Assembly: GCF_002368415.1 (NCBI RefSeq)
Contig: NZ_AP018290.1
Coordinates: 10,779,717-10,843,716, forward strand
Origin: Calothrix sp. NIES-4105
GTDB taxonomy: Bacteria; Cyanobacteriota; Cyanobacteriia; Cyanobacteriales; Nostocaceae
Direction: 5' to 3'
DNA length: 64,000 nucleotides
Shown here: in pieces, positions 1 through 8,339 of the stretch
Numbering within the stretch: the stretch's first letter is position 1
How the letters are laid out: every line of letters starts with the position of its first letter
Notes under the pieces: generated by a model
What the model was told of the DNA's origin: nothing
The model's input: only the letters and a program-made list of their open reading frames with translations
Databases searched by the model: none
Translations under genes and position numbers: made by a program

Positions 1-2
1 TA

Positions 3-1229
3 GGACACCGTGCTTTCGTCGCACCCATTGCTGCTGGAGAAAAAGTAATAGGCGATACTAAATCTAGTATTTATAAGTTTCTTAAGTCGAACTATAGCGA
101 TGCTGTAGCAGTGGAAATGGAAGGAAGAGGATTACTACAAGCTGCTTATGCAAATCATGAAGTATCAGCACTCGTTATTCGTGGAATTTCCGACCTTATT
201 GATCATAAAAGTGAAGCCGACGCTAGTGGCTCTCAGGAAATAGCTGCACGCAATGCTAGCAATTTTGCTTTCGAGATTTTAGCCAAGCTTAACACTGTCA
301 ATACAACGAGTGTAGTTCAAGTTCCTGACAGTAAGAATTTGAAAGCAGAAGAAAATATTGCTAAACAACCAAAATACCCTACACAAACTTTTAAATTTGA
401 AACAGTTACCGTTAACCGTCGCGGCACCATCATTAAACAAGAAACCCATGAATCGAAATACTTCACGGAAGACCTGGGAGGTGGCGCCTATCTAGATATG
501 GTTTATATCCCCGATGGTACATTTATGATGGGTTCGCCTGAAGGGGAAGGGTTTGAAAGGGAAAGACCACTGCATGAAGTTACCGTTCCAGCCTTCTTTA
601 TGGGTAAATATGCAATTACCCAAGCACAATGGCGAGCAGTTTCTGCATTACCAAAAGTAGCGCACGACCTTGAAGCAGACCCATCTTGGTTTAAAGGAGA
701 TAATCGTCCTGTAGAAAATATTTTTTGGAATGATGCAGTGGAATTTTGTGCGAGACTATCTAATAAGACTGGTAAAAATTACCAACTCCCTAGCGAAGCT
801 CAGTGGGAATATGCCTGTCGAGCGGGCACAACAACACCTTTTTATTTTGGCTCGACAATTACAAGCGAATTAGCTAATTACAGAGGCAGCAAAACCTTTG
901 CCGACGAACCAAAAGGAGAGTACCGAGAAAAACCTACAGGTGTAGGAATTTTTCCTCCTAATGCCTTTGGTTTGTATGATATGCATGGTAACGTTTGGGA
1001 ATGGTGCGCTGATAGTTACCATGAAAATTACCATGAAGCTCCGGCACATGGTATAGCTTGGCTTGAGAATATAAATGATAATATATTTTATTACAATTAT
1101 AAAATGCTGCGCGGCGGTTCGTGGATTTACAATCCTCTAGGCTGTCGTTCGGCATCTCGCTACTACGACTACGAAAACGACATTGATGTTGGTTTTCGGG
1201 TTGTGGTTGTTGAAGCGAGGACTCTTTAG
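3..1229 (+). CDS. Nucleoside phosphorylase-like / FGE-sulfatase-fold fusion (5' partial)
   Basis: The frame is open from the left edge, so the gene starts outside the window. The first ~100 residues match the end of a PNP/MTA-SAH nucleosidase domain: AVEMEGRG and then [14 protein letters not shown] carry the family's EMEG and RG(I/V)SD motifs, which bind the nucleoside and ribose. After a linker of about 80 residues comes an FGE-sulfatase (SUMF1, C-type-lectin-like) domain with [11 protein letters not shown], the PVE..W.DA motif, [24 protein letters not shown] and RGGSW...GFRV. Real formylglycine-generating enzymes use a cysteine pair near RGGSW; only one cysteine is present here, so this is more likely a binding domain than an enzyme. 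In conflict-type proteins a PNP domain may act as a nucleotide-cleaving effector (inference). The C-terminus looks like a DGR variable region. Domain calls are confident; function is not. Confidence 0.85.
   Translation, partial: GHRAFVAPIAAGEKVIGDTKSSIYKFLKSNYSDAVAVEMEGRGLLQAAYANHEVSALVIRGISDLIDHKSEADASGSQEIAARNASNFAFEILAKLNTVNTTSVVQVPDSKNLKAEENIAKQPKYPTQTFKFETVTVNRRGTIIKQETHESKYFTEDLGGGAYLDMVYIPDGTFMMGSPEGEGFERERPLHEVTVPAFFMGKYAITQAQWRAVSALPKVAHDLEADPSWFKGDNRPVENIFWNDAVEFCARLSNKTGKNYQLPSEAQWEYACRAGTTTPFYFGSTITSELANYRGSKTFADEPKGEYREKPTGVGIFPPNAFGLYDMHGNVWEWCADSYHENYHEAPAHGIAWLENINDNIFYYNYKMLRGGSWIYNPLGCRSASRYYDYENDIDVGFRVVVVEARTL
1105..1229 (+). other. Candidate DGR variable region (VR)
   Basis: The last ~40 codons follow the pattern of cyanobacterial DGR targets: invariant RGGSW, P, CRSA, R and GFRVV blocks separated by codons that look like scrambled AAY. 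The variable slots read ATT, TAC, AAT, GGC, TCT, TAC, TAC, GAC, TAC, AAC, GAC, ATT, GAT and GTT. Nearly all keep a pyrimidine in position three and differ from AAC/AAT only in positions one and two, as adenine-directed mutagenesis would leave them. CTA and GAA are the exceptions. No template repeat or reverse transcriptase is visible downstream, so activity is unproven. Confidence 0.55.
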
Positions 1230-1607
1230 CTATCTACACTTTTGCTTTTTTACCCTTTTTTCTTGTATTTTTACCCTTTTGCGATCAAGAAAGAGCGAAG
1301 CGAGCATTAAAATTTTTTTTGGCATTTTTAGCATAAATTTAGCATAGGTTTGTCAAGTGGCTGCAAATAATTAAATAATTGGTGTTTTGCAAAGCACGGC
1401 GCCAATTTTTGGGGTTTTGCGTCTTGCCAAACATAATTCGCGTGCGAACATAAAACTGACGCAGAGCTAGGTGCCGCATAGCGAAATTTGTATTACATCG
1501 GCGCCTCAAATTGTTATGAGTGTAATTTTTCCGATTGATTAAACGTACTAAAAAAGGTACAAATAAGATATAGCGTTCTAAAAATCGTTGCCGAGCAAGG
1601 CAATAAC
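1230..1607. other. Intergenic, possible toxin remnant
   Basis: This is an AT-rich stretch with T-runs and repeated ACCCTTTT blocks right after the FGE-domain gene. From about 1545 to 1607 the frame of the downstream antitoxin is open and reads VLKKVQIRYSVLKIVAEQGN. That faintly resembles the C-terminal tail of HigB/Gp49-type RelE-like toxins (K-K-x-Q-K-T-P, then an E-rich helix). Stops interrupt all frames further upstream. A decayed toxin gene is possible but weakly supported. No DGR template repeat is seen here. Confidence 0.3.
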
Positions 1608-1898
1608 ATGAAGAAAAATCCTTACATCGGCTCTTTTGTTGATGACCTATTCGAGGAAGAAGGAACATTGGATGAGATTAATATAATTGCTGTCAAACGA
1701 GTAATTGCATGGCAGATTCAACAGGAGATGGTTAATAAAAATCTGAGCAAGACAGAAATGGCACATCAGATGAAAACAAGTAGGTCATCGTTGGAGCGAC
1801 TTTTAGACCCAGATAATCCTGCTGTTACCTTGGACACGATTCAACGTGCTGCCAGAGTCATCGGGAAAAGGGTACGTTTTGAATTAATAGATATTTAG
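1608..1898 (+). CDS. XRE-family HTH antitoxin (HigA-like)
   Basis: The protein has 96 residues. It starts MKKNPYIGS, followed by a short acidic segment and a helix-turn-helix around residues 45-75: LSKTEMAHQMKTSRSSLERL, then LDPDNPAVTLDTIQRAARVIGK. This layout is typical of HigA-like antitoxins that follow a Gp49/RelE-type toxin gene in cyanobacteria. Such proteins bind the toxin and repress their own operon. No intact toxin is found upstream, so this is a solitary antitoxin or the survivor of a decayed pair. Its stop codon overlaps by four bases the 3' end of the convergent disrupted gene on the other strand. Confidence 0.8.
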   Translation: MKKNPYIGSFVDDLFEEEGTLDEINIIAVKRVIAWQIQQEMVNKNLSKTEMAHQMKTSRSSLERLLDPDNPAVTLDTIQRAARVIGKRVRFELIDI

Positions 1899-2483
1899 AA
1901 ACAGGAACCTCTAATCGCAGGAATGTCAGTTATACCGGATAAACTTGATACAGTTTTCATATTAATGATTTGTTGAGTAGGCGCCGACCCTCCTCGATAC
2001 TGCGTCAAAGATGAGCTATTTTGATATACTGCTTGACGAACATTTGAATCTATGTGATTTATACGATATCGTTCAAGCAGTGCAAAAACTGTATTTAAAG
2101 CAGTTGTAGTTGCCGAGCCACGAATGTCTAAATAATTAGCAACAGCGATTGCCCCTTCTCGGGAGAAAATTCTTATTGCTTGTCCACCTACATACCCTTG
2201 AATTACGAAGTGTACCCAACTTCTAATCCGAATATTTTTATCGTCTGAAGACTCTAAAGATTCAACTATCTCATCAAATTATTTTTGCTTTAATTCAAAA
2301 CTCTGAGCAAGGCTACCCTCTTCTATACAGGACTTACGATATTGTCACAAAACCTCGCTGGTGCGTGACGCTACAAGTCTTATAGTTACGTCCAAATTCC
2401 GAGTCGGCGTCACACACCCTACGCTTTTAATGTGCCGGTTGCGTAAGTCCTGCTATATAAAAAATTTCTCTATCAAACGACAT
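1895..2483 (-). pseudogene. Hypothetical gene split by a MITE and a nonsense codon
   Basis: Removing the MITE at 2328-2452 and one copy of its 5-bp target duplication leaves a continuous minus-strand frame of 153 codons. It runs from an ATG at 2483 (MSFDREIFYIEEGSLAQSFE...) to TAA at 1895, broken only by an in-frame TAA at 2279-2281. The encoded protein (...DDKNIRIRSWVHFVIQGYVG..., then YLDIRGSATTTALNTVFALL...) is helical and lacks a motif I recognise. The start lies 2 bp past the stop of the J-domain gene, so the two formed an operon and may have worked together. Because excision restores the frame exactly, the insertion caused at least part of the inactivation. The distal half has no good start codon and is probably not expressed. 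Confidence 0.75.
2328..2452. mobile_element. MITE, 125 bp, with 11-bp TIRs and CTATA duplication
   Basis: Perfect 11-bp terminal inverted repeats (CAGGACTTACG at 2328-2338, CGTAAGTCCTG at 2442-2452) are flanked by the direct repeat CTATA (2323-2327 and 2453-2457). It has no coding capacity. Inside is an imperfect foldback (GGTGCGTGACGCTA ... GCGTCACACACCC) related to repeat material at 42129. Its insertion splits the host gene, and precise excision would restore the reading frame. Confidence 0.85.
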
Positions 2484-2485
2484 GA

Positions 2486-2941
2486 TTATAGACCAGCAAT
2501 AATACTTTTATACATGATGTCAATACGCTCAAATATTTGTCTATCTCCAGTATTAAAATTGTCAGGATGGTAAATTTTAGAAAGGCGATAATACGCATTT
2601 TTGATATCATCTTTTTTTGCGGTCTTAGAGTCTAACCCAAATACCTGCCAAGGTTTAAAATATTGAAATATATTAATGCCATTAATACAGCCATATCCCT
2701 GTTGATTTTCTTCACCTGGAATAATACCAACAAACTTCCGATATAACATTTCCCATGTAGATTTTAAGCGAAAGTCGAGCTTATCCATACCGTCAGTTGC
2801 CATGTTAAAGGCGCCAGATTTTTCCAAATCTTTTGTATTTTTAACGCCAAAACGATTGTAGACAGCTTGCCTTAGCTCATCTATCTTTATAGGCTTGCTG
2901 AAGAATCTAGATTTCTCTCCAAAGCTAACAATTTGCAACAT
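2486..2941 (-). CDS. C-terminal J-domain protein
   Basis: The protein has 151 residues. The last ~60 form a J-domain: QVFGLDSKTAKKDDIKNAYY, then RLSKIYHPDN with the diagnostic HPD tripeptide that stimulates Hsp70 ATPase. The N-terminal ~90 residues have no recognised fold. The J-domain sits at the C-terminus and stops shortly after helix III, so helix IV is short or missing. The gene is directly followed by the start of the MITE-disrupted gene, suggesting a former two-gene operon. An Hsp70-like protein is encoded at 53043-57155, but nothing links the two directly. Confidence 0.75.
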   Translation of the reverse strand: MLQIVSFGEKSRFFSKPIKIDELRQAVYNRFGVKNTKDLEKSGAFNMATDGMDKLDFRLKSTWEMLYRKFVGIIPGEENQQGYGCINGINIFQYFKPWQVFGLDSKTAKKDDIKNAYYRLSKIYHPDNFNTGDRQIFERIDIMYKSIIAGL

Positions 2942-3389
2942 CTGAGATAGTTCGTGATAAGTACAATCAGTTTGAGTTCAAATTTACGGAAGATGTAATT
3001 GAAGTCTTATTATTTAATTCTTTTTTGGAAATTCAGTTTTTATGGAACCCTAAATAAAATTAATGATTTTTTGAATAGGCGCCCACTCTCCTCTGTGCCC
3101 TCTGCGCCTCTGTGGTAAAAAATAATTATAGGCGCCACTGCACAGGCGGGACGCCCGTGCTACAAAAATTTTTATAGATTTTAATCCCCCTAACCCCCCG
3201 CTCAGGCTACCGTGTACACACAAGTCTCTTTTTTTTTCTTTCTTTTCTTTCTTTGTGTCCTTTGTGCCTTTGTGGTTCTTTAAAGAGATAAACCACTTTG
3301 AACACAAAGGGCACAAAGGGGGGGAAAAAAGAGGGTTATTAAAGATGTGTGTACACCGTAGCCGCTCAGGAGGGGGGAATAAGAGGGTG
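2942..3389. repeat. Intergenic repeat cluster with a long foldback
   Basis: Contains members of two dispersed repeat modules. One is the CTCTGTGCCCTCTGCGCCTC / TTTGTGTCCTTTGTGCC type; the other is a short hairpin of the CACAGGC...GCCYGTG type (3140-3162). Segment 3190-3370 folds back on itself: GGCTACCGTGTACACAC near 3200 pairs with GTGTGTACACCGTAGCC near 3345 with one mismatch, and an inner pair is formed by TTTGTGCCTTTGTGGTT and its near-complement. The open frame across 3050-3316 is repeat-derived, not a gene. Confidence 0.7.
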
Positions 3390-4139
3390 TTAAGCTGATA
3401 ATAAGTTTTCTTTACTATAAGTAGATTCTATAAATCCTTTAAATATACGTTCATGGTTTGGGTCATTTTGAGACATTTCAGGATGCCATTGTACTCCTAC
3501 TGCCCAAGGATGATGTATGTGTTCTGCTGCTTCGATTACTTTATCATTGGCTGCGTGAGCAACCGCGCGCCAGTTAGATGGTAGTATACCTACTGCTTGG
3601 TGATGCCATGATACTACTCGTATTTGAGGTTTTTGGATTAATTTTCCTAAACGACTGTTAGGTGTAATTATTACGTCATGTTCTGTAGGTCTGCGGATAC
3701 CTGGTTCTGGTTCTAAGCGATGTGCAACTGATGTGCCATACTCATCTGGGATATGCGGTATTAAGGTTCCACCAGAAGCAACAATGAGTATTTGTAACCC
3801 GCGACAAATGCCTAGTACGGGTATGTGATTTTCTAACGCGAACTTTGCTAAGTTAATTTCAAAGGCATCGCGCTCGTTATCTACTGAATATACCATTGGA
3901 TGAGCGGCGCCGTTATACAAAGTAGGGTTAATATCTCCTCCACCTGTAATTATCAAACCATCCAGTGGTTTTAATAGCGTTGCTGCGTTGCTTTCTCCTG
4001 GTGGTAGTAATATTGGTGTACCACCTGCTTTGCGAACAGAGTCTAAATATGTGCTTGGTAGAGAAAAAGGAATTGGGTCGTGGCGCCCGTAAGTAGTGAT
4101 ACCAATTAATGTATGATAATTAGAATAAGTCTTACTCAT
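3390..4139 (-). CDS. Gamma-glutamyl-GABA hydrolase-like class I glutamine amidotransferase (peptidase C26)
   Basis: 249 residues with the class I GATase catalytic set: nucleophile cysteine in VLGICRGLQ, histidine in GVQWHPEMS and its following Glu. GLIITGGGDINPTLY and SWHHQAV are typical of the PuuD/peptidase C26 subgroup, which cleaves gamma-glutamyl amides such as gamma-glutamyl-GABA. It is likely cytosolic. The ATG lies inside the last codons of the upstream STAND gene (8-bp overlap, ATGAGTAA), so translation is probably coupled. The exact substrate is unknown; family membership is clear. Pairing with a STAND regulator is unusual for this enzyme. Confidence 0.85.
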   Translation of the reverse strand: MSKTYSNYHTLIGITTYGRHDPIPFSLPSTYLDSVRKAGGTPILLPPGESNAATLLKPLDGLIITGGGDINPTLYNGAAHPMVYSVDNERDAFEINLAKFALENHIPVLGICRGLQILIVASGGTLIPHIPDEYGTSVAHRLEPEPGIRRPTEHDVIITPNSRLGKLIQKPQIRVVSWHHQAVGILPSNWRAVAHAANDKVIEAAEHIHHPWAVGVQWHPEMSQNDPNHERIFKGFIESTYSKENLLSA

Positions 4140-7100
4140 CTTCTGTAAAAGCTCCTAAAGTTTTTAATGTGTCAATTTGTGCTTTTGTAAGATTAACCAC
4201 ACCAGTAATATTCAAACCTTCGTAAACTCTCGGCGCCTGAAGTGAATATAATAGTTGACCCGTGGTAATATCCCAAAGTGCAGTACTACCATCTTCACTA
4301 CTGCTAGCGAGGATTTGACCATCAGGACTAAAAGCTACTGCCCATAGTCTTTCTTGATGTCCTTGCAAAGTTTTGTATATTGTATTTGTAGTTATATCCC
4401 AAATTTCTAAAATTGCACTACCACCACCAACAGCTAAAAAGCGACCATCTGGACTAAAAGCTATTGAACGAACCCAACCAATATGAACCTTCAATGTTTG
4501 AATTTTTTGACCCGTCGTCACATCCCATAACTTGACTGTTTTATCTTCGCTACCACTAGCTAATATTTTGCCGTTAGGGTGGAATTTTACAGACCTAACC
4601 CAGTCTGCATGACTAATGAGAGTTTGTAAACACTCAAGAGTCTGAGCATCCCAAAGCTTAATCGTTTTATCTTCGCTACCACTAGCTATTATTTTTCCAT
4701 CTGGACTATATGTTACAGACCAAATCCAGCTACCGTGACGTTCGTTAGTAAACTTAAGCTTTCCACTTTCAACATCCCAAATTCGCAGAATCTTATCGTC
4801 TCCTGCACTAACTAGCTTCTTACCATCTGGACTAAAAGCAATCGTAAGAACTCTATCTGGGTGGTCGGTAAAAGTTTTAATGAGATTGCCGCTTTTAATA
4901 TCCCAAAGCTTGATTGTTTTATCGTCGCTACCACTAGCAATAATAGTATTATCATTATCACCAGGACTAACTGCCAAAGCGCGTATTCTATTCTTATGCG
5001 CTCTAATTGATTTATTTAGTTTACCTGTAGTTGTATCCCAAATTTTGATGGTTTGGTCTTCATTACCAGTAATTAAAACATTTGAACTAAAACCAAGCGA
5101 CCAAGACCAATTTGTGTGACCTTGAAAAGTTTTTAAACATTCACCAGTATCAACATCCCAAATTTTCACAGTTTTGTCATCGCTACTGCTGATAAGGGTT
5201 TCGCAGTCTTCACCGCAGAAAGTTACGCACCAAACTCTAGCAGTATGTCCAAGTAAAGTGTTTTTGCGTTTACCTGTGTTAACGTCCCAAATCATAACTT
5301 CACAATCTTCACCAGCACTAGCTAATAAATTACGTGATGGATGGAAAGCTACCGACCGCACCCAACTTTTATGTCCAATTAGCGTTTTTAACTCTTTACC
5401 GCTTTCGATATCCCAAAGGATAATTTTAGAATCATCGCTGCTGCTGGCTAAAATTTTACCATCTCGACTAAACGCGATAGACCGAACGCGCGCAGTATGT
5501 GCTTGTAAAGTCTTTAAATATTCTCCACTTTTAGCATCCCATAAAATCACACTAGAATCACTGCTACCGCTAGCTAATATACTTCCATCGGGACTATATA
5601 TAACACAGCGCACCCAGTTAATATGTTTTTCGATAACTTTGTAGCATTCACCCGTATCTAGGCGCCAAAGTCGAATTGTTTTATCTTCGCTTCCACTCGC
5701 GATAGTATTACAATCAGGGCTAATTGCCACAGACCAAACTCGTTGTTTATGTCCTTCTAAAGTTCTTAAACGTTGTCCAGTACTTGTGTCCCAAAGCATA
5801 ACAGTTTTATCATCACTAGCACTAGTAAGGATTTTACCGTTACTGCTAAAAGCAATAGAACGCACCCAGTTAGTGTGTCCTTCCATCGTCATCCATTGCT
5901 GACCCTCACTATATCTCACACGAATTCGACTTTTGGTATCACCCATTGCCCAAATTGAATCAACAGGACTAGAAGCTAATGATAAAGCTGTACCAAATGC
6001 TTCGGTAAAACGAGATTTTTTTAAGTCAGAGTTAGTAAAGTTGACGTTATGTAATCTTGCACCACGGAAATAAGCTTGCCAAATCGTTAAATTTGATAAA
6101 TCTAAACCAGATAAGTTGTATTTTCGATGTAATAATAGATTAATGATATTACCTACGCCATAATTATTAAACTTAGCTTTCGCTTTTTGAAGTGGTTGAA
6201 CAAGTTTTAAATTAGTTTCCTCACCTGATAGACTTTGATAAATTGGTTTTAATATAAGTTCTATTTGTCGATTTCTAATATAATCTTTGGCAGTAGCTTC
6301 AATTAAAGCATATTGATTTAATAAATTATACTCTTCAGTTTTAATCTCTTCAGTTACATATCGAATTAGTAAACTAATCATGTACTCCATCACAACATTT
6401 TGAAGAGTAAACTTCCCATTGACTGTTTCAATTAAAGAACGTGTTTTAAGTTTTTCTAAGCTATCGACTAAGTTAAAAAATACTGGTTTATCAACTATTT
6501 CATCGAATAGCTCTTTGATACTAACAGGTTCGCGATTAATTGCCAGCCAGTACATGACTTTTTTTTCTAAATCAGACAAATTATTAAATTGACTATCTAA
6601 TAAACTTTCGATTCCAACAAAACCTATTAAACCTTGTTTGATAAACTCATCGATGTCTCCATTGAATAAATCTTTTACAAATGTAGATACAATTTTCAAT
6701 GCTAAGGGATTACCACTATATAGCTCTACTAAATTAAGCATTGCTTTTTTAGAACCAATTAATCCCTTATCTTCTAATATATTTAATCCTTCTTCTTCTG
6801 CTAACCCTGGCACAAGTAGCGAACGAACTGGTAAATTTTCTCCTTCTTGAACCGCAATATCTTCAGGTCGAATACGACTAGTTATAACTAAACAGCTTTG
6901 ATGAGAAGATTCGCATATCCTTTTAATTAACACACCATAATCTTGATAATCCTTTCGATATAATCCGACATTCCCCTGATTTTCGAGAATAGATTCAAAG
7001 TTATCGAGAACTATCAAACAGCGTGAATTTCGCATATATTGAAGCATTTGCGACACATCACTAACATTACCCTTAATATTGATTTCTTTTTGTTCAGAGA

Positions 7101-7626
7101 AAAATTTGATGCAATCTACCAATATCTTCTCTAACTTCGGCGCCTCTCGAAGACTCCGCCAAATAATAAAATCAAAGTGATGCTCTGGAACATTTAATAA
7201 TTCCATCAACTTTACAGATAGAGTAGTTTTACCTAACCCACCCATACCTAAAAGCGTCACCACACGACAATGGGTTTCAATTATCCAGTGTTTTAACGTT
7301 TCGAGTTCCTGAAGGCGCCCATAAAAATTTTGTGTGCTTGGTGCTTCCCCTATATCAAGTCTCGTTTTGCTGACCACAGATGGTAAAAATTCAGAAGCAT
7401 CATTAATAAATTCTTTCTTGTAGCTAGCAAATAATGTCACTAGCTCAACCCGCTTACTGACTCCAAACGCTTGATACAATCTTTCCAGGTATTTTCTGAC
7501 CGTAGCAGGTTTGATACTTAAGACTTGAGCAATTGCCTCATCTGATTCTCCTATCAACACCATTTGCAGCACCTCTTTACGTCGAGGTGTCAACTTCTCA
7601 TAGATTTGTTTAATATTCTCGTCCAT
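4132..7626 (-). CDS. STAND protein: HTH, NB-ARC, pentapeptide linker, 14 WD40 blades
   Basis: 1164 residues. Residues ~10-68 are a LuxR-like HTH (LTPRRKEVLQMVLIGESDEA...). The NB-ARC NTPase has P-loop GMGGLGKTT (~127-135), Walker B CLIVLDNFE (~205) and GNPLALKI. A pentapeptide-like segment (LSGLDLSNLTIWQAYFRGAR) precedes the sensor region. From ~560 to 1135 there are 13 clear WD40 units ending in (L/I)WD plus a degenerate first unit, fitting two seven-bladed propellers. The tail LTKAQIDTLKTLGA is common in cyanobacterial repeat proteins. Such proteins are signal-dependent switches: the propeller holds the NTPase inactive until a ligand binds. With an HTH as output this one probably controls transcription. 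It is co-translated with the overlapping hydrolase. Confidence 0.9.
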   Translation of the reverse strand: MDENIKQIYEKLTPRRKEVLQMVLIGESDEAIAQVLSIKPATVRKYLERLYQAFGVSKRVELVTLFASYKKEFINDASEFLPSVVSKTRLDIGEAPSTQNFYGRLQELETLKHWIIETHCRVVTLLGMGGLGKTTLSVKLMELLNVPEHHFDFIIWRSLREAPKLEKILVDCIKFFSEQKEINIKGNVSDVSQMLQYMRNSRCLIVLDNFESILENQGNVGLYRKDYQDYGVLIKRICESSHQSCLVITSRIRPEDIAVQEGENLPVRSLLVPGLAEEEGLNILEDKGLIGSKKAMLNLVELYSGNPLALKIVSTFVKDLFNGDIDEFIKQGLIGFVGIESLLDSQFNNLSDLEKKVMYWLAINREPVSIKELFDEIVDKPVFFNLVDSLEKLKTRSLIETVNGKFTLQNVVMEYMISLLIRYVTEEIKTEEYNLLNQYALIEATAKDYIRNRQIELILKPIYQSLSGEETNLKLVQPLQKAKAKFNNYGVGNIINLLLHRKYNLSGLDLSNLTIWQAYFRGARLHNVNFTNSDLKKSRFTEAFGTALSLASSPVDSIWAMGDTKSRIRVRYSEGQQWMTMEGHTNWVRSIAFSSNGKILTSASDDKTVMLWDTSTGQRLRTLEGHKQRVWSVAISPDCNTIASGSEDKTIRLWRLDTGECYKVIEKHINWVRCVIYSPDGSILASGSSDSSVILWDAKSGEYLKTLQAHTARVRSIAFSRDGKILASSSDDSKIILWDIESGKELKTLIGHKSWVRSVAFHPSRNLLASAGEDCEVMIWDVNTGKRKNTLLGHTARVWCVTFCGEDCETLISSSDDKTVKIWDVDTGECLKTFQGHTNWSWSLGFSSNVLITGNEDQTIKIWDTTTGKLNKSIRAHKNRIRALAVSPGDNDNTIIASGSDDKTIKLWDIKSGNLIKTFTDHPDRVLTIAFSPDGKKLVSAGDDKILRIWDVESGKLKFTNERHGSWIWSVTYSPDGKIIASGSEDKTIKLWDAQTLECLQTLISHADWVRSVKFHPNGKILASGSEDKTVKLWDVTTGQKIQTLKVHIGWVRSIAFSPDGRFLAVGGGSAILEIWDITTNTIYKTLQGHQERLWAVAFSPDGQILASSSEDGSTALWDITTGQLLYSLQAPRVYEGLNITGVVNLTKAQIDTLKTLGAFTEDE

Positions 7627-8062
7627 GTCAACTCCAGGATTTTTGTGACAACTTTATCTTTTGTAAACAATTGTGTGACACATGTCACGAATATTATCCT
7701 ATCCTATTGTCACGCAACTAAAAATGGTAATGCCCCCCTGCCCCCTTAATAAGAGCGAGAAAGAGGGCGTTCAAAGCCTCCCTTATTAAGGCGGATTGGG
7801 GGGATGATCAAATCTATATAAAGTTTTATTACGACACTCTTGACATGATTGACAGGCACCTAGCATGGTGTTATCTTAAAATCAAGAGTCACAAATTACG
7901 TAAGTAATTGTCACGAAGCGGCTGACTAGAAACTAAGATAATAAAAAGGCAGGCAGCAGTTAAATGTACGGTGAGGAGCAAGTGACGAGTCAGTATGAAT
8001 AATTCAAACTAGTAAAAATATACTTGTCGAGTTTTCTTGAGTCACAAAACGAGCATATTACC
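7627..8062. promoter_or_regulatory. Divergent promoter region with a C/G-rich foldback
   Basis: Holds the upstream regions of the STAND gene and of the small membrane protein. Several TGTCAC/GTGACA-type words occur near 7645-7690 and 7880-7990. Segment 7733-7803 is a foldback, CCCCCCTGCCCCCTTAATAA against CCTTATTAAGGCGGATTGG, of the sort scattered between cyanobacterial genes. No RNA gene was recognised. Confidence 0.4.
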
Positions 8063-8293
8063 ATGACTACTAATAACTACAGTCCCTTATTTCGTTTAGT
8101 TGCAAGATTTATTAAATATTTCTTGTTAATGAGTTTAGGTATTGCGATTGCCTATACATTATCAACCATTTTAGGACTACCGCATTTAGTAGGTATAAAC
8201 TTTATTGAGATTGCGTTTGGCTGGTTCTGGCGCCTGGGAGTAATGTTATTGTGTTTAATAGCGGTGACAATGATTTATGAATCATTGCGATGA
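8063..8293 (+). CDS. Small two-helix membrane protein
   Basis: 76 residues from the ATG at 8063; a TTG at 8024 would add 13 residues but is a weaker start. Two hydrophobic helices are visible, FLLMSLGIAIAYTLSTILGL and WRLGVMLLCLIAVTMIY, so it is an inner or thylakoid membrane protein. No family recognised. It is convergent with miaB, with a perfect palindrome between them. Confidence 0.6.
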   Translation: MTTNNYSPLFRLVARFIKYFLLMSLGIAIAYTLSTILGLPHLVGINFIEIAFGWFWRLGVMLLCLIAVTMIYESLR

Positions 8294-8300
8294 AATAAAA

Positions 8301-8330
8301 TGTAGAGACGCGATTAATCGCGTCTCTACA
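8301..8330. terminator. Bidirectional terminator-like 30-bp palindrome
   Basis: A perfect palindrome with arms TGTAGAGACGCGATT / AATCGCGTCTCTACA, between the convergent small membrane protein and miaB. The same outer arms (TGTAGAGACG...CGTCTCTACA) recur at 16057-16086, again between convergent genes, and degenerately at 9789-9821. A dispersed hairpin used as a two-way terminator is the simplest reading. Confidence 0.65.
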
Positions 8331-8339
8331 ATGTGCGTG

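Noticed and set aside
1380-1607. Intact HigB/RelE toxin upstream of the HigA-like gene
   Set aside because: All frames are interrupted; only a short tail-like stretch is similar, too weak to call a gene.
2361-2573. 70-codon plus-strand frame
   Set aside because: Crosses the MITE end and the 3' part of the J-domain gene on the other strand; no features.
3050-3316. 88-codon minus-strand frame
   Set aside because: Lies wholly inside repeat modules; product is low-complexity K/E and repeat-derived.
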